NCBI RefSeq assembly: GCF_014170375.1
Contig: NZ_LZZW01000018.1
Span: forward strand, 124,001 to 188,000
Length of the DNA: 64,000 bases
Direction: 5' to 3'
DNA from: Variovorax sp. UMC13
Lineage (GTDB): Bacteria > Pseudomonadota > Gammaproteobacteria > Burkholderiales > Burkholderiaceae_C
The notes below the pieces were generated by a model that did not search any database, was not told where the DNA came from, and worked only from the letters and a program-made list of their open reading frames with translations. The position numbers were made by a program, and so were the translations under genes. Below are positions 59,662-64,000 of this stretch, in pieces; position 1 is the stretch's first letter; each line of letters begins with the position of its first letter.

Positions 59662-61149
59662 TCAGGCCTTCAGCGCATGCACGATGTCGCGGGTGGCCGT
59701 GTAGAGCTGCAGGTAGAGCCCGAACAGCCGGTCGTAGGTGGCGCGCCGCGCCGGGTCGGGTGCGATCACGCGCCCGGGCCGGACCCAGTCGCCGAGCGCT
59801 TCGGCCGGCAGCAGCCCGGCCGCGCGGCCCGCCAGGAAGGCATCGCCGTAGGCGGCGCCCAGCGTCACCTGCGGCACGATCTGCTCGACGCCCGCGATGT
59901 CCGAGATGATCTGCAGCCAGGTGTCGGAACTCGCGCCGCCGCCCACCGCCACCATGCGATCGACGCGCGCGCCGATCTGGGCGAAGGCCTCGAGGTTGTG
60001 CCGCACGCCGAAGCCCACGCCCTCGAGCAGCGCGCGGAACACCTGGTCGCGGGTGTGCGAGAGCGTCAGGCCGACGATCATGCCGCTGGCGTCGGGGTCG
60101 TTGATCGGCGTGCGCTCGCCGCTGAAGTAGGGCAGGGCCAGCAGGCCGCCCGCGCCCGCGGGCACATGCGCGGCGGCCGCGAACAGCGTGGCGTAGTCGG
60201 TCTGCGGCGAGAGTTCGTCCTTGAACCAGCGCGTGAGGCTGCCGGTGGTGCTCATGCCCGCGGCCAGCGCGTAGCTGCCGGGCGTGGCGCCGGCCACGGT
60301 CCAGACGCGCGGGTCGGGCGTGGGGCGGTCCTGCGTGAGCACGAAGAAGGTGGTGCTGCCGTGCATCAGCATCAGGTCGCCGGGCTGCACCGCGCCCACG
60401 CTGATGGCTTCGCTCAGCGCATCGATGGTGCCGAACGCGACCGGCGTGCCCGCGGCCAGGCCGGTGGCCTGCGCGGCTTCGGCGCCGACGCTGCCGGCCA
60501 GGTCCTCGGCCCAGCCCAGCTCGGGCAGCATGCCGATCGGGCAGACGCCTGCCGCGTGGCGCGCGTCCCAGTCGCCCGTCGCGGGGTTGTAGAGCGGCAT
60601 GAAATGGCTGGCCGAATGCCGGTCCATGCACAGGCGCCCGGTCAGGCGGTAGACCAGGTAGGAAGTGGCCGAGGTCAGCTTGACGGTGCGTTGCCAGATG
60701 TCGGGTTCCTGCTGGCGCAGCCAGCGGATCTTCGGGCCGATGGCCTGGCTGCTGAGCTGCATCAGCGAGAAGGCGGCGATCGCCTCGGTGCCGATCTCGG
60801 CCTCGAGCTCGGCGATCTGTTGCGTGGCGCGCGTGTCGACGCCGTAGAGGATGCCCGGGCGCAGCGGCTGCATCCGCGCGTCGAGCGGCAGCAGACAGGG
60901 GCCGATCGCGCTCACCGCCATCGCGGCGATGCGCCCGGCCTCCACGCCGGGGCGCGCGAGCAGCTCGCGGGCGAGCGCGCAGACGTCGTGCCACCAAACG
61001 CCGTCGGCGTCCTGCTCGACATGGCCGGGCGCGGGCAGCGAGATGCCGTGCGCGATCACCGCGGTCTGCAGCACCCGGCCCGCGAGGTCCGTGAGCGCCG
61101 CCTTGCTGCTGTAGGTGCCGACGTCGATGCCGAGCAGGAGGTCCTTCAT
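59662..61149 (-). CDS. FGGY-family carbohydrate kinase
   Basis: A 495-residue sugar or polyol kinase. The N-terminal phosphate-binding loop is GIDVGTYSSKAALTD. The family segments include FGTIDALSEAISVGAVQPGD, MHGSTTFFVL and the C-terminal VAVGGGASSDTWLQIISDIA. It resembles xylulokinase or erythritol-kinase-like proteins. It transfers phosphate from ATP to a sugar, polyol or sugar acid. It lies 20 bases downstream of the dehydrogenase gene, in an operon with DhaK/DhaL genes, so the same route has two different types of kinase. Confidence 0.9.
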   Translation of the reverse strand: MKDLLLGIDVGTYSSKAALTDLAGRVLQTAVIAHGISLPAPGHVEQDADGVWWHDVCALARELLARPGVEAGRIAAMAVSAIGPCLLPLDARMQPLRPGILYGVDTRATQQIAELEAEIGTEAIAAFSLMQLSSQAIGPKIRWLRQQEPDIWQRTVKLTSATSYLVYRLTGRLCMDRHSASHFMPLYNPATGDWDARHAAGVCPIGMLPELGWAEDLAGSVGAEAAQATGLAAGTPVAFGTIDALSEAISVGAVQPGDLMLMHGSTTFFVLTQDRPTPDPRVWTVAGATPGSYALAAGMSTTGSLTRWFKDELSPQTDYATLFAAAAHVPAGAGGLLALPYFSGERTPINDPDASGMIVGLTLSHTRDQVFRALLEGVGFGVRHNLEAFAQIGARVDRMVAVGGGASSDTWLQIISDIAGVEQIVPQVTLGAAYGDAFLAGRAAGLLPAEALGDWVRPGRVIAPDPARRATYDRLFGLYLQLYTATRDIVHALKA

Positions 61150-61169
61150 GCCGTGCCGCGCCTCGGGTC

Positions 61170-62063
61170 TCAGTGGGCGGGCTGGGCCGGCGCGTTACCG
61201 GCCATGAGCTCGAACAGCTTGAAGATGGCGGTGGCGTTGAGCTCACCCCAGCCCAGGTTCTGCGCCACCTTGTTGAGCTCGTGCACTGTGTTCGAGAGCA
61301 GCACCGGCACGCCGATGGCCTCGGAGTGGTTGCGGATCAGCTCGGTGTCCTTGACCATGGTGCGCAGGTGGAAGGACACGCCGAAGTCGCCGTCGATCAT
61401 CGAGCGGCCCGCGCCTTCGATGATGGGCGAGCGGAAGTCCGATTCGCCCCACAGCGTGATCAGCTGGTGGCAATCGAGCCCCGACTTGCGCGCCATCGCC
61501 AGCGATTCGGCCAGCGCGGCCAGCACCGAGGACACCAGGTGGTTGCCGCTGAGCTTGGCCGCGCAGCCCGCGCCCACCGGGCCCATGTGGTGCACCGTGG
61601 CGCCGATGGCCTGCAGCAGCGGCAGCGCGGCGGCCCAGCCGGCTTCGTCCGCGCCGGCCATGATCCAGAGGCCGCCCGAATGCGCCTCGGCCTTGCTGCC
61701 GTGCACCGGTGCGTCGACGAACAGCGCGCCCTGGGCCGCGAAGGCCTGTGCCACCTCGCGCGCGGTGGTCGGCAGCTGGGTGCTCATGTCGATGAAGACC
61801 TGGCCTGCGCGTGCATGGGCCAGCAGGCCGTCGGGGCCGTCGAGCATCTGGCGCAGGCCGGCCTCGTTCCACACCAGGATGATCACGTGCGTCGCGCCTT
61901 CGGCCGCTTCGCCGGGGGTCGCGCACCAGGTGGCGCCGGCCTGCACCAGTTCCTGTGCGTTGGCTTCACTGCGGTTGTGGCAGCGCACCTCGTGGCCCTT
62001 GGCGAGCAGGGTCAGGCCCACGCCCGTGCCCATCACGCCGGTGCCGATGACTGCGATCTTCAT
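61170..62063 (-). CDS. NAD(P)-dependent beta-hydroxyacid dehydrogenase (HIBADH/6PGDH family)
   Basis: A 297-residue enzyme. Rossmann motif IGTGVMGTGVGLTLLAKGHE, substrate-binding DAPVHGSKAEA, and the catalytic-lysine region GPVGAGCAAKLSGNHLV are present. Family members oxidise 3-hydroxyisobutyrate, tartronate semialdehyde or L-threonate, among others. The start overlaps the DhaL stop (ATGA). Between kinase genes it may oxidise a sugar acid or a phosphorylated intermediate. A longer open frame running back through dhaL is a shadow. Confidence 0.9.
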   Translation of the reverse strand: MKIAVIGTGVMGTGVGLTLLAKGHEVRCHNRSEANAQELVQAGATWCATPGEAAEGATHVIILVWNEAGLRQMLDGPDGLLAHARAGQVFIDMSTQLPTTAREVAQAFAAQGALFVDAPVHGSKAEAHSGGLWIMAGADEAGWAAALPLLQAIGATVHHMGPVGAGCAAKLSGNHLVSSVLAALAESLAMARKSGLDCHQLITLWGESDFRSPIIEGAGRSMIDGDFGVSFHLRTMVKDTELIRNHSEAIGVPVLLSNTVHELNKVAQNLGWGELNATAIFKLFELMAGNAPAQPAH

Positions 62064-62713
62064 GAAGAACTTTCGGTGGATGCGGCGGCGAACGCACGCA
62101 GGGTGTCGATGATCAGGACGCCGACCGTGGCGCCCGCGTCCTGCAGGCCCAGCGACTTCTCGGGGAAGCAGGCGGCCTTGCCGTGCTGGGCCACCATGGT
62201 CCGGGTGGCTTCGAGGCCGTCGGCGGCGGCTTGCGCGGCGGCTTCCAGCGCTGGCGTGAGTGCCACGCCCGCGGCGGCCGAGGCGCGCAGCGAGGTTGCG
62301 ATCGGGTCGAGCACGTCGAGCAGCGTCTTGTCGCCGCGCTTGGCCTTGCCGCGCTCGGCCACGCCGTCGTGGTAGGCGGTCCAGAAGGCCGCGATCTCGG
62401 CGGTGCCGATGCTGGGCGCATCGCCGACGGCCTTGCCGCCGCGCATGAAGCCGGTGGCGGTCAGCGTGCCCATGGTCGAGGGGGCCGCCTTGGCGATGGC
62501 CATGCCCGCGAGCTGCAGGGTCTTGCCGATCGGGTCGGTGGTGTTGGCCTTCACCGATTCCCAGGCCGCGTTGAAGCCCTTGTTCATCGTGATGCCCAGG
62601 TCGCTGTCGCCGACCTTGCCGTCGAGTTCGATCAGGAAGCTGCGCTGCGCGGTGAAGGTTTCGCTCAGGCGCTGGAAGAGGCCCGCGAGGTCGTTCTTTG
62701 CGATGGAGTCCAT
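62060..62713 (-). CDS. dhaL: Dihydroxyacetone kinase subunit DhaL-like
   Basis: A 217-residue protein matching the ADP/ATP-binding DhaL subunit. GKVGDSDLGITMNKGF carries the metal-binding aspartates (a KVGDSDLG variant of the DGDHG-type motif), and APSTMGTLTATGFMRGGKAV the nucleotide loop. It supplies phosphate to the ketose bound on DhaK. No DhaM/PTS gene is in the window, so ATP is the likely donor. It lies 8 bases after dhaK. The sugar may be dihydroxyacetone, erythrulose or another short ketose. Confidence 0.88.
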   Translation of the reverse strand: MDSIAKNDLAGLFQRLSETFTAQRSFLIELDGKVGDSDLGITMNKGFNAAWESVKANTTDPIGKTLQLAGMAIAKAAPSTMGTLTATGFMRGGKAVGDAPSIGTAEIAAFWTAYHDGVAERGKAKRGDKTLLDVLDPIATSLRASAAAGVALTPALEAAAQAAADGLEATRTMVAQHGKAACFPEKSLGLQDAGATVGVLIIDTLRAFAAASTESSS

Positions 62714-62721
62714 GGCGGGTC

Positions 62722-63729
62722 TCAGAGCTGGGGCTGGACGAAGAAGGGCGAGGACGCGGGCGCGGCGACCAGGCGCTTGAGCTCCTCGTCCATGCGCAGC
62801 AGCGAGATCGAGGCGCCGGCCATTTCCATCGCGGTCGCGAATTCGCCGACATAGGCGTGGAACACCGAGACCCCGCGCTCCTTCAGGACCTGCGAGACCT
62901 TGCGGAACAGGATGTAGAGCTCTTCCTGCGGCGTCGCGCCCAATCCGTTCACCAGCACCGTGACCTCGTCGCCGCTGGCCAGCGACAGTTCGGCCAGCAG
63001 CGGGCGCATCATCTCCTCGACCACCAGGTCGGCCGACTGCAGCGGGCCGCGGCGGATGCCGGGTTCGCCATGGATGCCCATGCCGATCTCCATCTCGTCC
63101 TTGCCCAGCGAGAAGGTCGCGTGGCCGACCTCGGGCACGATGCAGGGGCTCAACGCGACGCCCATGGTGCGGGTCTGGGCCTTGGCCTTCTCGGCCACGC
63201 GCTTGACCTCGTCCAGCGACATGCCCTCGGCGGCGGCCGCGCCCGCGGCCTTGTAGACGAAGAAGATGCCCGCGACGCCGCGGCGCTTGTGTTCCTCGCC
63301 GACCACCGACGAGGCGGCGTCGTCGTTGCCCACCACCGACAGCACGCGGATGTCCTCGATCTCGGCCATCTCGGTGGCCATGTCGAAGTTCAGGATGTCG
63401 CCGGTGTAGTTGCCGTAGATATAGAGCACGCCCGCGCCCTGGTCGATGGCCTTGGTGACCTCGAACATCTGGTCGGCGCTGGGCGACTGGAAGACGCCGC
63501 CCACGGCCGCGCCGTCGAGCAGGCCGGCGCCCACGTAGCCCAGGAACAGCGGCAGGTGGCCCGAGCCGCCGCCGGTGGCCAGGCCGACCTTGCCCTGCGC
63601 GCGGGGCGTGGTCGCGACCAGGCAGCGGCGGTCGTTGGCCACGAAGCCGACCTGCTTCGGGTGCGCGGCGTAGATGCCGTCGAGCATCTCGTCGACGAAG
63701 TCCTCGGCCTGGTTGAGGAATTTCTTCAT
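62722..63729 (-). CDS. dhaK: Dihydroxyacetone kinase subunit DhaK-like
   Basis: A 335-residue ketose-binding subunit. TGGGSGHLPLFLGYVGAGLL (52-71), YTGDILNFDMA and GMGIHGEPGIRRG, with H220 as the residue that binds the ketose covalently, are all present. Together with DhaL it phosphorylates a short ketose. Relatives act on dihydroxyacetone or on D/L-erythrulose, so the name does not fix the substrate. The gene is downstream of a sugar ABC permease gene. Confidence 0.9.
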   Translation of the reverse strand: MKKFLNQAEDFVDEMLDGIYAAHPKQVGFVANDRRCLVATTPRAQGKVGLATGGGSGHLPLFLGYVGAGLLDGAAVGGVFQSPSADQMFEVTKAIDQGAGVLYIYGNYTGDILNFDMATEMAEIEDIRVLSVVGNDDAASSVVGEEHKRRGVAGIFFVYKAAGAAAAEGMSLDEVKRVAEKAKAQTRTMGVALSPCIVPEVGHATFSLGKDEMEIGMGIHGEPGIRRGPLQSADLVVEEMMRPLLAELSLASGDEVTVLVNGLGATPQEELYILFRKVSQVLKERGVSVFHAYVGEFATAMEMAGASISLLRMDEELKRLVAAPASSPFFVQPQL

Positions 63730-63769
63730 GTGTGTTTCTCCTTGAGGGGGTGCGGGTGCGAAGGGAGGG

Positions 63770-64000
63770 TCAGCGGCGGCGGATCGCGAAGAAGGCGCCC
63801 GCGACCAGGATGAAGGCGCCGACCACGACGCGCTGCCAGGTGCTGGGGATGCCGGTCATGATCAGCACGTTGTTGATGGCCACGACCAGGAACACGCCCA
63901 GCAGCGTGCCGGTGACCGTGCCCGTGCCGCCGGTGATGCGCGCGCCGCCCAGCACCACGGCCGCGATCACGTCGATCTCCATGCCGACCAGGTCGAAGGG
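63770..64000 (-). CDS. ABC transporter permease, ribose/sugar (RbsC) type, C-terminal part
   Basis: Partial gene: the last 76 codons are present and the frame continues beyond the right edge. The sequence MEIDVIAAVVLGGARITGGTG and LLGVFLVVAINNVLIMTGI, with the last membrane helices, is typical of RbsC/BPD-2 permeases of the CUT2 family. It imports a monosaccharide or polyol together with an ATPase and binding protein presumably encoded outside the window. It lies 40 bases upstream of dhaK and on the same strand, so the importer and the kinases are likely one operon. Confidence 0.9.
   Translation of the reverse strand, partial: PFDLVGMEIDVIAAVVLGGARITGGTGTVTGTLLGVFLVVAINNVLIMTGIPSTWQRVVVGAFILVAGAFFAIRRR

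Noticed and set aside
61170-62852. Apparent fusion of a long N-terminal region with the beta-hydroxyacid dehydrogenase
   Set aside because: The N-terminal part is an out-of-frame reading of dhaL; the true start overlaps the dhaL stop by ATGA.

Overview
The window looks like a chromosomal segment of a high-GC betaproteobacterium of the Comamonadaceae type, most like Variovorax. This rests on gene content and style: two Bug/TTT-type binding proteins without adjacent TctAB membrane genes, many LysR regulators, CoA-ligase and enoyl-CoA hydratase genes, a NodT-type efflux protein, and strong GC bias at third codon positions. No rRNA, tRNA, CRISPR array or phage structural gene was seen. The content is mostly catabolic and regulatory accessory DNA.

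Layout. 1-2135: end of a TetR regulator and two overlapping alpha/beta hydrolases, the second lacking the nucleophile serine. 2472-3237: small genes of unknown function on both sides of a strong LexA-type box. 3295-10141: a LysR-controlled acyl-CoA module (NDP-forming acyl-CoA ligase, enoyl-CoA hydratase) divergent from a TTT receptor and a thiamine-diphosphate enzyme. The same LysR-type palindrome occurs on both sides of the regulator gene. 10151-16468: an RND efflux operon (adaptor, pump, outer-membrane lipoprotein) with a Cys-rich HTH regulator downstream and a perfect 11-bp inverted repeat upstream. 16565-18904: an MFS permease divergent from a GcvA-like LysR gene.

18876-28992: an XRE regulator divergent from a tight ten-gene operon. 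It encodes an RraA-like protein, a split UxaA-type dehydratase (SAF subunit and large subunit), a complete polar-solute ABC importer, an MlrC-like M81 metalloenzyme, an FAH-family enzyme and an Ldh-family dehydrogenase. This is the best candidate in the window for an undescribed pathway. The importer would bring in a small hydroxy acid and the five enzyme types would dehydrate, hydrolyse, oxidise or cleave it. 29309-31074 holds an SDR gene and a second TTT receptor.

31439-35509: a flavin monooxygenase with a sulfonate/taurine-type ABC importer. After it come an IS30-family element with an in-frame stop in its transposase, a lower-GC patch of four small unknown genes (three for small membrane proteins), a second decayed copy of the 3' end of the ATPase gene, another flavin monooxygenase, and a patch of broken LysR, monooxygenase and permease genes (40048-40968). 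The 35510-40970 stretch therefore looks like a rearranged, IS-scarred junction.

41003-46029: two paralogous LuxR-type regulators on either side of a large lipoprotein of unknown function. 46136-48236: PAP2 phosphatase, short AraC regulator and TauE permease. 48258-50849: a QseBC-like two-component system and a divergent small exported protein, with 11-bp-phased repeats between them. 50856-64000: a long run on the minus strand with a MalT-like regulator placed last. From upstream to downstream it encodes a sugar ABC permease (cut by the window edge), DhaK, DhaL, a beta-hydroxyacid dehydrogenase, an FGGY kinase, two SDRs, a saccharopine-dehydrogenase-like reductase, an AMP-forming acyl-CoA ligase and an SCP-x-type thiolase. 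It reads as polyol or sugar catabolism joined to an acyl-CoA module.
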